The position numbers and the translations under genes are program-made. A stretch of DNA of 64,000 bases. It comes from JBQCHF01 sp051954955 (GTDB taxonomy: Bacteria; Actinomycetota; Actinomycetes; Motilibacterales; Motilibacteraceae). Shown here piece after piece: positions 34,398-42,701 of the stretch. A model generated the notes under the pieces. It was not told the origin of the DNA, searched no databases, and was given only the letters and a program-made list of their open reading frames with translations. The stretch is taken from contig JBQCHF010000126.1 in assembly GCA_051954955.1 (NCBI GenBank), positions 1-64,000 of the forward strand, given 5' to 3'. Every line of letters starts with the position of its first letter. The stretch's first letter is position 1.

Positions 34398-36889
34398 AAG
34401 CGGTCGTGATGGCCGGCGGCGAGGGCACCCGGCTGCGCCCGATGACCGCCAGCATGCCCAAGCCGCTGCTGCCGGTGGTCAACCGGCCGATCATGGAGCA
34501 CGTCCTGCGGCTGGTCCGCCGCCACGGCATCACCGACGCCGTCGTCACCGTGCAGTTCCTCGCCTCGCTGGTGCGCAACTACTTCGGCGACGGCGAGGAG
34601 CTGGGGATGAACATCTCCTACGCCACGGAGGAGGAGCCGCTCGGCACCGCGGGCAGCGTCAAGAACGCCGAGCACCTGCTGCAAGGCGAACCGTTCCTGG
34701 TGATCTCCGGCGACGCGCTCACCGACGTCGACCTCGGCGAGCTCATCGCCTTCCACCGCCGCAAGGGCGCGCTGGTCACGGTCTGCCTCACCCGCAAGCC
34801 CAACCCGCTCGAGTTCGGCATCACCATCGTCGACGACGAGGGCCGGGTGCAGCGGTTCCTGGAGAAGCCGACCTGGGGGCAGGTCTTCTCCGACACCGTC
34901 AACACCGGCATCTACGTGATGGAGCCCGAGGTCCTCGAGCGGGTGGCCGAGGGCGAGGTCGTGGACTGGTCCGGCGACGTCTTCCCGCAGCTGCTGGAGG
35001 AGGGCGAGGCCGTGTTCGGCTACGTCGCCGACGGCTACTGGGAGGATGTCGGCACGCACGAGAGCTACATGCAGGCGCACGCGGACGTGCTCTCCGGCCT
35101 GGTCGAGGTCGACATCGACGGCTTCCAGGTCTCGCCCGGGGTCTGGGTGGCCGAGGGCGCCGAGGTGAGCCCCGAGGCCACCCTGCACGCCCCGGTCTAC
35201 GTCGGCGACTACGCCAAGGTCGAGGCGGGCGCGGAGCTGCGCGAGTTCACCGTCCTCGGCAGCAACGTGGTGGTGAAGGGCGGGGCGTTCCTGCACCGCG
35301 CCGTCGTGCACGACAACGTCTTCATCGGCCCGCAGACCAACCTGCGGGCGTGCGTCATCGGCAAGAACACCGACATCATGCGCGCGGCGCGGATCGAGGA
35401 GGGCGTCGTCGTCGGTGACGAGTGCGTCATCGAGGAGGAGGCGATCGTCCAGGCGGGGGTGCGGATCTACCCGTTCAAGACGGTCGAGGCCGGCTCGGTC
35501 GTCACCACCAGCGTGATCTTCGAGACCCGCGGCCAGCGCAGCCTGTTCGGCCCGCGCGGGGTGTCCGGGATCATCAACGTGGAGGTCACCCCCGAGCTCG
35601 CGGTGCGCCTGGCCTCGGCGTTCGCCACCACGCTGAAGAAGGGCTCCACCGTCGTCACCGCCCGGGACCACTCCCGGGCCGCTCGCGCGCTCAAGCGGGC
35701 GGTGATCTCGGCGCTCACCTCCAGCGCCATCGACGTGCGCGACCTGGAGGCGGTGCCGGCGCCGGTGGCCCGGCTGGAGACCGCGCAGGGCAATGCCGGT
35801 GGCGTGCTGGTGCGCACCACCCCGGGCCAGCCGGAGAACGTCGACATCGTCTTCCTCGACGCGCGCGGCGCGGACCTGTCCGCCGCCGCGCAGCGCAAGC
35901 TGGAGCGGGTGTTCAGCCGCGAGGAGTACCGGCGCGCGTTCCCGGGTGAGATCGGCGACCTGGAGTTCCCCGCCCGGGTGCTGGAGTCCTACGCCCGGCA
36001 CCTGCTGCGGCGCATCGACACCAGCGGCGTCAGCGACGTCAACCTCAAGGTCGTGGTCGACTCCGGCGGCGGCACCGCCAGCCTGGTGCTGCCCACGGTG
36101 CTGGGTCGGCTCGACGTCGACGTGCTCACCATCAACAACCGGCTGGACGAGAGCGCACCCACCGAGACCCCCGAGGAGCGGGCCGCCGCGCTGGCCCGGC
36201 TCGGCGGGTTCGTCGCCTCCAGCGGGTCCTCGTTCGGGGTCCGGTTCGACCCGGTCGGCGAGCACATCTCGCTGGTCGACGACCTGGGCCGGGTCATCGA
36301 CGACGAGCGCGCGCTGCTGGTGGTCCTGGACCTGGTGGCCGCCGAGAACCGCGGCGCCGACGTCGTGCTGCCGGTCACCACCACCCGGATCGCGGAGAAG
36401 GTGGCCGCCTTCCACGGGGTCACCATCCGCTGGACCACCACGTCCTCGGACGACCTCACCGCCACGGTGGCCACGACCGGCACCATCCTCGGCGCGGACG
36501 GGCGCGGCGGCTTCGTGGTGCCCGAGTGCAGCAGCAGCATCGACGGCATCGCCGCCTTCGTGCGCCTGCTCGGGCTGGTGGCCCGCACCCAGCTGTCGCT
36601 GTCCGAGATCGACGCCCGCATCCCGCAGTCCACCATCACCCGCATCGACGTCCCGACGCCGTGGGCCACCAAGGGTCTGGTGATGCGCTCGGTCGTCGAG
36701 GCCGCCGGCGACCTCCAGCTGGACACGACCGACGGCGTCCGCGTGGTGCAGCCCGACGGCGCCTGGGTGCTCGTGCTGCCCGACCCGGCCGAGCCGCTCA
36801 CCCACCTGTGGGCCGAGGGCGTCGACGGCACGCCGACCGAGGCGCTGCTGGCCCGGTGGACCGAGGTGGTGGAGAAGGCCGGGCGCTGA
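34394..36889 (+). CDS. Mannose-1-phosphate guanylyltransferase-like / phosphomannomutase-like fusion
   Basis: 831 residues. Residues 1-240 are a sugar-nucleotidyltransferase (VKAVVMAGGEGTRLRPMT, ISGDALTDVDL, FLEKP, NTGIYVMEPEVL). Residues 240-370 are a left-handed beta-helix of hexapeptide repeats. The rest is an alpha-phosphohexomutase fold, but the phosphoserine loop (TxSHNP in active enzymes) reads TARDHSRAAR and the DxDxDR metal loop is replaced by FDPVGEHIS. The mutase half is therefore probably inactive or regulatory. The front half likely makes GDP-mannose or a related NDP-sugar. Similar fusions occur in streptomycetes. Start choice rests on the conserved VKAVVMAGG. Confidence 0.87.
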   Translation: MKAVVMAGGEGTRLRPMTASMPKPLLPVVNRPIMEHVLRLVRRHGITDAVVTVQFLASLVRNYFGDGEELGMNISYATEEEPLGTAGSVKNAEHLLQGEPFLVISGDALTDVDLGELIAFHRRKGALVTVCLTRKPNPLEFGITIVDDEGRVQRFLEKPTWGQVFSDTVNTGIYVMEPEVLERVAEGEVVDWSGDVFPQLLEEGEAVFGYVADGYWEDVGTHESYMQAHADVLSGLVEVDIDGFQVSPGVWVAEGAEVSPEATLHAPVYVGDYAKVEAGAELREFTVLGSNVVVKGGAFLHRAVVHDNVFIGPQTNLRACVIGKNTDIMRAARIEEGVVVGDECVIEEEAIVQAGVRIYPFKTVEAGSVVTTSVIFETRGQRSLFGPRGVSGIINVEVTPELAVRLASAFATTLKKGSTVVTARDHSRAARALKRAVISALTSSAIDVRDLEAVPAPVARLETAQGNAGGVLVRTTPGQPENVDIVFLDARGADLSAAAQRKLERVFSREEYRRAFPGEIGDLEFPARVLESYARHLLRRIDTSGVSDVNLKVVVDSGGGTASLVLPTVLGRLDVDVLTINNRLDESAPTETPEERAAALARLGGFVASSGSSFGVRFDPVGEHISLVDDLGRVIDDERALLVVLDLVAAENRGADVVLPVTTTRIAEKVAAFHGVTIRWTTTSSDDLTATVATTGTILGADGRGGFVVPECSSSIDGIAAFVRLLGLVARTQLSLSEIDARIPQSTITRIDVPTPWATKGLVMRSVVEAAGDLQLDTTDGVRVVQPDGAWVLVLPDPAEPLTHLWAEGVDGTPTEALLARWTEVVEKAGR

Positions 36890-36937
36890 GCCGTCGGCGG
36901 TGGGGCCGCTGGCGCCGCCGTGCGACGATGGCGGGCG

Positions 36938-37942
36938 ATGGCCGGGGACGACAGCACGCGCAGCGCGGGGGGTGAGCCCGGCACCTCCGGTGCCGGCCCC
37001 CAGACCCTGAGCCCGCCGCCGGCCCCGCGCTGCGACGCGTCCATGTCGCTGCTGCGCGACCTGATGGAGAACACCCTCGACGCCGGCTACGCCGAGGCCG
37101 CCGCCCGGCGCCGGCGCGCGGTGGAGCAGGGTCGGCCCGCCGCCCGTCGCGGCAGCCGGGTCCTCGCGGTGGTCGGGGTCGCGCTGGTCGGGCTGCTGCT
37201 GGCCACCTCCGCGCTGCAGCTGCGCGCGCACGCCAGCCGCAAGGACCACAACGACCTGGTCAGCCGGGTGAAGCAGGCCACCAGGGCCACCGACCAGGTC
37301 GCTGCCGACGTCGACCGGCTGCGGGGCCAGATCGCGGCCGCCCGGGCCGACGGGCTGGCCCTCACCGCCGCCGGCCGCGCCGCCTCCGACCGGCTGGACG
37401 CGCTGGAGGTGCTCTCCGGCGCGGTGCCGGTCACCGGACCCGGCCTGGTGGTCACGGTCGACGACGCCAAGTCCGCCGGCGCCGTGGACTCCACCGGCCA
37501 GCCCCGGCTGGACACCGGCGACGACCCGGGCCGGGTGCGCGACCGGGACCTGCAGAAGGTCGTCAACGGCCTGTGGGCCGCGGGCGCGGAGGCCATCGCC
37601 ATCAACGGGCAGCGGCTCACCGCCACCACGGCGATCCGCAACGCCGGGCAGGCCATCCTGGTCGCCTACCGGCCGCTGCAGCCGCCCTACGTGATCTCCG
37701 CGATCGGCGACCCGGACACGCTTCCGGCGCGCTTCGAGGACACCGTCGGTGGCGCCTACCTGCGCTTGATCAGCCAGACCTACGGCATCCGCTACCGGGA
37801 GGAGGTGCACGCCGGCACCGACGGCGGGGACCTGCTGCGGCTGCCGGCCGCCGACAGCCTCACCGTCCGCCGGGCCAGCGTGCCCACGCCTACCCCCACC
37901 CCCGTGCCGGCCGCCTCCTCGACGCCCACCCGGTCGCGATGA
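36938..37942 (+). CDS. DUF881 family membrane protein (Rv1823-like)
   Basis: 334 residues. About 70 cytosolic residues, one membrane helix (VLAVVGVALVGLLLATSAL), a coiled coil (DQVAADVDRLRGQIAAARADG) and the DUF881 fold outside (VPVTGPGLVVTVDDAK, VVNGLWAAGAEAIAINGQRLTATTAIRNAG, PPYVISAIGDPDTL). It ends in a Pro/Thr tail. DUF881 proteins resemble YlxW/YlxX of division clusters in firmicutes; here they bracket the small basic protein. The exact role is unknown. Confidence 0.88.
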   Translation: MAGDDSTRSAGGEPGTSGAGPQTLSPPPAPRCDASMSLLRDLMENTLDAGYAEAAARRRRAVEQGRPAARRGSRVLAVVGVALVGLLLATSALQLRAHASRKDHNDLVSRVKQATRATDQVAADVDRLRGQIAAARADGLALTAAGRAASDRLDALEVLSGAVPVTGPGLVVTVDDAKSAGAVDSTGQPRLDTGDDPGRVRDRDLQKVVNGLWAAGAEAIAINGQRLTATTAIRNAGQAILVAYRPLQPPYVISAIGDPDTLPARFEDTVGGAYLRLISQTYGIRYREEVHAGTDGGDLLRLPAADSLTVRRASVPTPTPTPVPAASSTPTRSR

Positions 37943-38064
37943 CCCCCGCCCTGCCGCTCGCGCTGATGGCTCTGTCGCTCGCCCTGTCGTTGCCGGCGAT
38001 GGGGGAGACTGTCCCGCGCCGCACAGAAGGCCCGAGCACCGCCCGCTGGAGGAACCACCCGTGA
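37939..38064 (+). CDS. Candidate 41-residue hydrophobic microprotein
   Basis: The frame starts with ATG inside the DUF881 stop (ATGA at 37939) and its TGA (38062-38064) overlaps the GTG of the next gene (38061). It exactly fills the gap between them. The first 24 residues are hydrophobic (ALPLALMALSLALSLPA), then a polar basic tail. It could be a single-span microprotein or merely a coupling frame. No homologue is recognised, and codon evidence in so short a frame is weak. Confidence 0.35.
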   Translation: MTPALPLALMALSLALSLPAMGETVPRRTEGPSTARWRNHP

Positions 38065-38393
38065 TCGCCGCCCTCGGCCTCGTCGTCGGCATCGTGCTCG
38101 GCCTGGTGCTCGAACCGACCGTGCCGCTGTGGCTGCAGCCCTACCTGCCGATCGCCGTCGTGGCCGCGCTGGACGCGGTGTTCGGCGGCCTGCGCGCCCT
38201 GCTCGACGGGATCTTCGACGACCGGGTGTTCGTCGTCTCGTTCCTGTCCAACGTGGTGGTGGCGGGCCTGATCGTCTACCTGGGCGACCAGCTCGGCGTC
38301 GGGGCGCAGCTGTCCACCGGCGTCGTCGTGGTGCTCGGCATCCGGATCTTCTCCAACGCCGCCGCCATCCGCCGGCACCTGTTCAAGGCCTGA
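38061..38393 (+). CDS. sbp: Small basic protein Sbp (DUF1290)
   Basis: 110 residues with three membrane helices: IAALGLVVGIVLGLVLEP, LPIAVVAALDAVFGGLRALLDG and the span FVVSFLSNVVVAGLIVYLG. This is the DUF1290 family (Rv1824; Sbp next to ylx division genes in firmicutes). GGAGGA precedes the GTG. It lies between two DUF881 genes, the conserved arrangement, so the three are probably a membrane complex. Confidence 0.9.
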   Translation: MIAALGLVVGIVLGLVLEPTVPLWLQPYLPIAVVAALDAVFGGLRALLDGIFDDRVFVVSFLSNVVVAGLIVYLGDQLGVGAQLSTGVVVVLGIRIFSNAAAIRRHLFKA

Positions 38394-38468
38394 CCCGTTG
38401 ACCCCGCGGCAGGCTCGCCCGCCCGCCGCCCATCGACCCTGCCGCAGCAGCCACCCGACAGGAGCCGC

Positions 38469-39227
38469 GTGAGCACCGCCACCTCCGAGCCCCGCCGGAC
38501 CGGGTGGTCCGCCCTGCGCTCCGCCCTGAGCCCGCACCCGACGTCCGCGCGCGTGGTGGCGGCCGTGCTGCTGGGGCTGCTCGGGTTCGCGCTGGCGGTG
38601 CAGGTGCGCAGCACGCAGCAGGAGGGCCTGGACTCGCTGCGGCAGAGCGACCTGGTGCGGATCCTGGACGACACCGCGCAGCGGCAGGCGCGGCTGCGGG
38701 CCGAGGCCTCCCAGCTGGAGGCGACCCGGGAGAAGCTCACCTCGGGCACCGACAGCTCGCGGGCGGCCATCGAGGAGGCCCGGCAGCGCTCGCAGACCCT
38801 GGGCATCCTGGCCGGCACGCTGCCGGCGCAGGGGCTGGGGATCGTGGTGACCATCCCCGACCAGCACCAGACGGTGACCAGCGACCTCATCCTCGACGCG
38901 GTCGAGGAGCTGCGCGACGCCGGCGCCGAGGCCATCCAGGTCGGCGACGTGCGGGTGGTCGCGCAGACCAGCTTCACCGACGCCCCCGGCGGCACGCCCG
39001 GCCTGCTCGTGGACGGCAGCACGGTGCAGCCGCCCTACCGGATCATCGCGGTGGGAGACGCGCAGACCCTGGCCACCGCCCTGCGGATCCCCGGTGGCGT
39101 GGCCGACACCCTGCGCGGGCAGGGCACCCAGGCCGAGATCGAGACCAAGGACACGGTGCAGGTGACGGCGTTGCGACCCCCCACGACGCCTCAGTACGCT
39201 CGCCCGGCCCCGCAGCCGACGAAGTAG
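38469..39227 (+). CDS. DUF881 family membrane protein (Rv1825-like)
   Basis: 252 residues. Short cytosolic N-terminus, one helix (VVAAVLLGLLGFALAVQV), coiled coil (QARLRAEASQLEATREKL), then the DUF881 fold (GLGIVVTIPDQHQ, ILDAVEELRDAGAEAIQVGDVRVVAQTSF, PPYRIIAVGDAQTLATAL). It is a paralogue of the gene two positions upstream. GTG after AGGAG. The tail is short and Pro-rich. Confidence 0.9.
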   Translation: MSTATSEPRRTGWSALRSALSPHPTSARVVAAVLLGLLGFALAVQVRSTQQEGLDSLRQSDLVRILDDTAQRQARLRAEASQLEATREKLTSGTDSSRAAIEEARQRSQTLGILAGTLPAQGLGIVVTIPDQHQTVTSDLILDAVEELRDAGAEAIQVGDVRVVAQTSFTDAPGGTPGLLVDGSTVQPPYRIIAVGDAQTLATALRIPGGVADTLRGQGTQAEIETKDTVQVTALRPPTTPQYARPAPQPTK

Positions 39228-39271
39228 CGGGTTCCCATCGTTCCAGCGACGCCTGCGCAGGGAGTGACCCC

Positions 39272-39661
39272 GTGTACCCCGAGGACCTGAAGTACACCGC
39301 CGAGCACGAGTGGGTCCGCACCGGGGCGGGGGACGGGGACGTCATCCGGGTGGGCATCACCAGCTTCGCACAGGAGGCGCTCGGCGACGTCGTCTACGTC
39401 ACCCTGCCCGAGCCGGGCACCGCCGTCGGCGGCGGCCAGCCCTGCGGCGAGGTCGAGTCGACCAAGAGCGTCAGCGACGTCTACGCCCCGGTGAGCGGCA
39501 CCGTCGTCGCCCGCAACGAGGCGCTGGACGCCACCCCGGAGCTGGTCAACACCGACCCCTACGGCGAGGGCTGGATGCTGGAGATCCGCCCGGACGACGC
39601 CGCCTCGCTGGACGGCCTGCTCGACGCCGCCGCCTACCAGGCCGGCCTCGGCGACGCCTGA
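39272..39661 (+). CDS. gcvH: Glycine cleavage system H protein
   Basis: 129 residues, the lipoylated carrier of the glycine cleavage complex. Lipoyl-Lys65 sits in GEVESTKSVSDVYAPVSG, the canonical motif. It shuttles the aminomethyl group from GcvP (encoded 3.5 kb downstream) to GcvT, which is not in this window. GTG start after GGAG. No riboswitch precedes it, unlike gcvP. Confidence 0.96.
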   Translation: MYPEDLKYTAEHEWVRTGAGDGDVIRVGITSFAQEALGDVVYVTLPEPGTAVGGGQPCGEVESTKSVSDVYAPVSGTVVARNEALDATPELVNTDPYGEGWMLEIRPDDAASLDGLLDAAAYQAGLGDA

Positions 39662-39743
39662 CCGGCGAGCCGGCGCGAACCTGTCGCGAACCTGTCGCCG
39701 GCGTGCCGGCGACCTGCCCCGGTGCTGGTTGAGGTGCTGCATG

Positions 39744-39768
39744 AGGTGCTGCCGCGCGGGCAGCACCT
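39744..39768 (+). terminator. Candidate terminator after gcvH
   Basis: Perfect 10-bp stem AGGTGCTGCC / GGCAGCACCT with a 5-nt loop, 83 nt after the gcvH stop and before the garA promoter. No U-tract. Confidence 0.5.
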
Positions 39769-39797
39769 GACCGTGGTGACGCACCTGCGCCATCCGG

Positions 39798-39827
39798 TTG
39801 ACCCTGTCGATCGGGGAACCGTAGGTT
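39798..39827 (+). promoter_or_regulatory. garA-ftsR promoter
   Basis: TTGACC (39798-39803) and TAGGTT (39822-39827) with an 18-nt spacer form a good sigma-70-type promoter. The start would fall near 39834, leaving a leader of about 115 nt that contains the palindrome at 39842. Confidence 0.6.
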
Positions 39828-39841
39828 CGGCACCGACCGTC

Positions 39842-39864
39842 ACCCTGAAGTAGGGGTCGAGGGT
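39842..39864. promoter_or_regulatory. Putative MerR-family operator upstream of garA
   Basis: 23-bp imperfect palindrome, ACCCTGAA-N7-TCGAGGGT, just downstream of the predicted garA start. It matches the perfect palindrome at 41989 in length and in both half-sites. Confidence 0.5.
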
Positions 39865-39949
39865 CAGCCGTCTGCTCGAACCCACCAGCTCGACCCGACC
39901 CGCTCCGACCGACCAGCACGCCGCGCCCCGCGCGGCAGGAGGCGCACCG

Positions 39950-40468
39950 ATGGCGTTCTGCACGCAGTGCGGGCACGACAACCCCGAGGACAGCCGGTTC
40001 TGCAGCAACTGCGGCGCCGCGCTGCGTCCTGCCGCAGCCGACGCCACCTCCACCCTCAACCTGCCCGGTCTCGAGCGGGAGGGCGAGCAGGAGGCGGGCC
40101 TCACCGCCGCCGACCAGGCCGCGGTCGACGCGCTGCCGCCGGGCAGCGCGCTGCTGGTGGTCCGCCGCGGGCCGAACAGCGGCAGCCGCTTCCTGCTCGA
40201 CTCCGACGTCACCACCGCCGGCCGGCACCCCGAGAGCGACATCTTCCTGGACGACGTCACCGTCTCCCGCCGCCACGCCGAGTTCTACCGCGACGGTGCG
40301 GGCTACGCGGTGCGCGACGTCGGCAGCCTCAACGGCACCTACGTCAACCGCGAGCGGATCGAGCGCGCCACCCTGGCCGGCGGCGACGAGGTGCAGATCG
40401 GCAAGTACCGGCTCGTCTTCTTCCCCAGCCAGCACGCGGCCGCGGGCGCCGGGGGGAGCGGGGCGTGA
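39950..40468 (+). CDS. garA: FHA-domain regulator GarA with N-terminal zinc ribbon
   Basis: 172 residues. The C-terminal FHA domain has the phospho-Thr site intact (TTAGRHPESD, VSRRHAEF, GSLNGTYVNRE) and is very close to mycobacterial GarA, which restrains 2-oxoglutarate dehydrogenase and glutamate dehydrogenase. Unusually, residues 4-21 form a four-Cys zinc ribbon (C4, C7, C18, C21; CxxC pairs). The kinase-target ETTS motif of mycobacterial GarA is not seen; the nearest candidate is ADATSTLNLPG. ATG after GGAGG. It overlaps the next merR gene by GTGA. Confidence 0.9.
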   Translation: MAFCTQCGHDNPEDSRFCSNCGAALRPAAADATSTLNLPGLEREGEQEAGLTAADQAAVDALPPGSALLVVRRGPNSGSRFLLDSDVTTAGRHPESDIFLDDVTVSRRHAEFYRDGAGYAVRDVGSLNGTYVNRERIERATLAGGDEVQIGKYRLVFFPSQHAAAGAGGSGA

Positions 40469-41226
40469 GCTCGGCGGTCCCCGCCCGCTCGCTCATGAGC
40501 ATCGGGGAGGTCCTCGGCGCGCTGCGCCCGGACTTCCCCGACGTCACCATCTCCAAGATCCGCTTCCTGGAGTCCGAGGGGCTGGTCGAGCCCCAGCGCA
40601 CCGCCTCCGGCTACCGCAAGTTCTCCCACGAGGACCTCGACCGGCTGCGCTACGTCCTCACCGCCCAGCGCGACCACTACCTGCCGCTGCGGGTCATCAA
40701 GGACCACCTCGACGCGATCGACCGCGGCCTCGAGCCGCCCGAGCTGGCCGGCACCGGGCCCCGGGTGCCCCGTGCGGTGCGCGACGGCGAGGGGCTGCCG
40801 TCGGCGGAGAGCTTCGTCCGCCGCGGCGGCGAGCTGCGCCTGTCCCGCGCCGAGCTGCTCGAGGCCAGCGGGCTGGACGAGCCCCAGCTGGTGCAGGTCG
40901 AGTCCTACGGGCTGCTGGCGCCGCGCACGGGGTCCGGCAGCGGCACGGGCGGCACGGGGCACTACGACGCCGACGCCCTGGCGATCGCGCGCACCGTGGC
41001 CGAGCTGGCCGCCTTCGGCCTCGAGCCACGCCACCTGCGCCCGTTCAAGACCGCCGCGGACCGCGAGATCGGTCTGGTCGAGCAGGTCATCGGCCCGATG
41101 CTCCGCCAGCGCGGCCCGGAGGCCCGGGCGCGCGCCGAGGAGACCGCCCGCGAGCTGGCCGCGCTGTCGGTGCGGCTGCACGCCGCCCTGGTCAAGGCCG
41201 GCCTGCAGCCCGGCCTCAACCGCTGA
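40465..41226 (+). CDS. ftsR: MerR-family regulator FtsR (Rv1828-like)
   Basis: 253 residues. The winged-helix DNA-binding domain includes LMSIGEVLGALRPDFPDVTISKIRFLESEGLVEP and RTASGYRKFSHEDL. The C-terminal effector-type domain (LSRAELLEASGLDEPQLVQVESYGLL, DALAIARTVAELAAFGLEPRHLR) is the FtsR/Rv1828 pattern. In corynebacteria FtsR controls ftsZ. A Gly/Ser-rich insert (about 155-165) is odd. It is co-translated with garA, as in mycobacteria. Confidence 0.9.
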   Translation: MSSAVPARSLMSIGEVLGALRPDFPDVTISKIRFLESEGLVEPQRTASGYRKFSHEDLDRLRYVLTAQRDHYLPLRVIKDHLDAIDRGLEPPELAGTGPRVPRAVRDGEGLPSAESFVRRGGELRLSRAELLEASGLDEPQLVQVESYGLLAPRTGSGSGTGGTGHYDADALAIARTVAELAAFGLEPRHLRPFKTAADREIGLVEQVIGPMLRQRGPEARARAEETARELAALSVRLHAALVKAGLQPGLNR

Positions 41227-41388
41227 CGCCTGCCCGCAGCACCCCGTCGGCGCACCGCGGGGGCGCCCGTTGCGGAGCTGACGGGACGGCGGCGATGGCA
41301 GCGATGACGGCAATTTCCTCGCACCGGGTGGTGAATCCGCTGTCCTGCTTCGTGATCCGCGACCCGGGCGGGCGGAGCCGGCCGGGGG

Positions 41389-41394
41389 TAGTGT
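41389..41394 (+). promoter_or_regulatory. -10 element for leaderless DUF151 mRNA
   Basis: TAGTGT 7 nt before GTG 41402. This spacing argues against the GTG at 41393, which lies inside the hexamer. Confidence 0.5.
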
Positions 41395-41401
41395 GGCCGG
41401 T

Positions 41402-41881
41402 GTGAACCAGGTCGACGTCGTCGGCGTCCGCGTGGAGATGCCCGCCAACCAGCCCATCGTCCTGCTCAAGGAAGTGGCGGGCGACCGTTACCTCCCGATC
41501 TGGATCGGGGCCACCGAGGCCACCGCCATCGCCTTCGCCCAGCAGGGCGTGGTGCCCCCGCGCCCGCTCACGCACGACCTGCTGCGTGACGTGCTCGAGG
41601 CGCTGGGTCAGCAGCTCACCCAGGTGCGCATCACCGAGCTGCGCGACGGCGTCTACTACGCCGAGCTGGTGCTCTCCGGCGGCGCCGAGGTCAGTGCGCG
41701 CCCCTCCGACGCGATCGCCCTGGCGCTGCGCACCGGCTCGCCCATCTACGCCGCGGACACCGTGCTCGGCGAGGCCGGGATCGCCATCCCCGACGAGCAG
41801 GAGGACGAGGTCGAGAAGTTCCGCGAGTTCCTCGACCAGATCTCCCCGGAGGACTTCGAGGGCGGCCCCGGCCCGCACTGA
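41402..41881 (+). CDS. Bifunctional nuclease family protein (DUF151)
   Basis: 159 residues. VDVVGVRVEMPANQPIVLLKE, YLPIWIGATEATAIAFAQQG, RPLTHDLLRDVLEALG and ARPSDAIALALRTGSPIYA are the hallmarks of the BFN/DUF151 family (Rv1829; Thermotoga TM0160). Plant members have DNase/RNase activity; the bacterial role is unclear. It lies between the two merR genes exactly as in M. tuberculosis. A Glu-rich tail follows the fold. Confidence 0.92.
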   Translation: MNQVDVVGVRVEMPANQPIVLLKEVAGDRYLPIWIGATEATAIAFAQQGVVPPRPLTHDLLRDVLEALGQQLTQVRITELRDGVYYAELVLSGGAEVSARPSDAIALALRTGSPIYAADTVLGEAGIAIPDEQEDEVEKFREFLDQISPEDFEGGPGPH

Positions 41882-41988
41882 TCGTCGTGACCGCCCGGCC
41901 CGACACGCACCGCGGCGTTCGTTGACGCCCGCACCCGGCGGGCCTACCGTGCGACGCAGAACGCCCTTCGTGTAGTTCCATCCCTGTG

Positions 41989-42011
41989 ACCCTCGAGCTG
42001 AGGTCGAGGGT
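41989..42011. promoter_or_regulatory. Putative MerR-family operator upstream of the second merR
   Basis: Perfect palindrome ACCCTCGA-N7-TCGAGGGT, 45 nt before the merR GTG. It shares its spacing and right half with the site at 39842. The spaced 8-bp half-sites suit a dimeric MerR protein. Confidence 0.6.
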
Positions 42012-42055
42012 TGGGCCGGCACCTTCCCCCCGGGGCGTCGTATCGGAGGACCGAC

Positions 42056-42688
42056 GTGAGCACAGGCGACCAGGGCGCCCGCACCGACGCGGCGCACGCC
42101 GACCCCGCGCGCGGCGCGGCGCGACGCAGCGCCGGCGACCAGGGGCTGCTGTTCGACGACGACCTCCCCGAGCTCTCCGAGGACATCGGCTACCGCGGCC
42201 CCACCGCCTGCGCCGCCGCCGGCATCACCTACCGGCAGCTGGACTACTGGGCCCGCACCGGCCTGGTCGAGCCCAGCGTCCGCTCGGCCAGCGGCTCGGG
42301 CACCCAGCGGCTCTACGGCTTCCGCGACATCCTCGTGCTCAAGGTGGTCAAGCGGCTGCTGGACACCGGGGTCTCGCTGCACCAGATCCGCACCGCGGTG
42401 CAGCACCTGCGCGACCGCGGGGTCGAGGACCTGGCCGGCATCACGTTGATGAGCGACGGGGCCTCGGTCTACGAGTGCACCTCCGCCGACGAGGTCGTCG
42501 ACCTGGTCCAGGGCGGCCAGGGCGTGTTCGGCATCGCCGTCGGCCGGGTCTGGCGCGAGGTCGAGGGCACCCTCGCCGAGCTGCCCGCCGAGCGCACCGG
42601 CGAGGCGACCGATGCCGGCACCGAGGAGAGCGCCGCGCACCCCGGCGACGAGCTGGCCCAGCGCCGCCGCGCTCGCAAGACGGGCTGA
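42056..42688 (+). CDS. MerR-family regulator (Rv1830-like)
   Basis: 210 residues. The winged helix includes YRGPTACAAAGITYRQLDYWARTGLVEPSVR, and QRLYGFRDILVLKVVKRLLDTGVSLHQIR forms the second DNA-contact and dimer region. The C-terminal part (LAGITLMSDGASVYECTSADEVVDLVQGGQGVFGIAV) is the conserved Rv1830 effector domain. GTG after CGGAGGA. The palindrome at 41989 is the obvious candidate for self-regulation. Confidence 0.9.
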   Translation: MSTGDQGARTDAAHADPARGAARRSAGDQGLLFDDDLPELSEDIGYRGPTACAAAGITYRQLDYWARTGLVEPSVRSASGSGTQRLYGFRDILVLKVVKRLLDTGVSLHQIRTAVQHLRDRGVEDLAGITLMSDGASVYECTSADEVVDLVQGGQGVFGIAVGRVWREVEGTLAELPAERTGEATDAGTEESAAHPGDELAQRRRARKTG

Positions 42689-42701
42689 CAGACCCTTCGT
42701 C

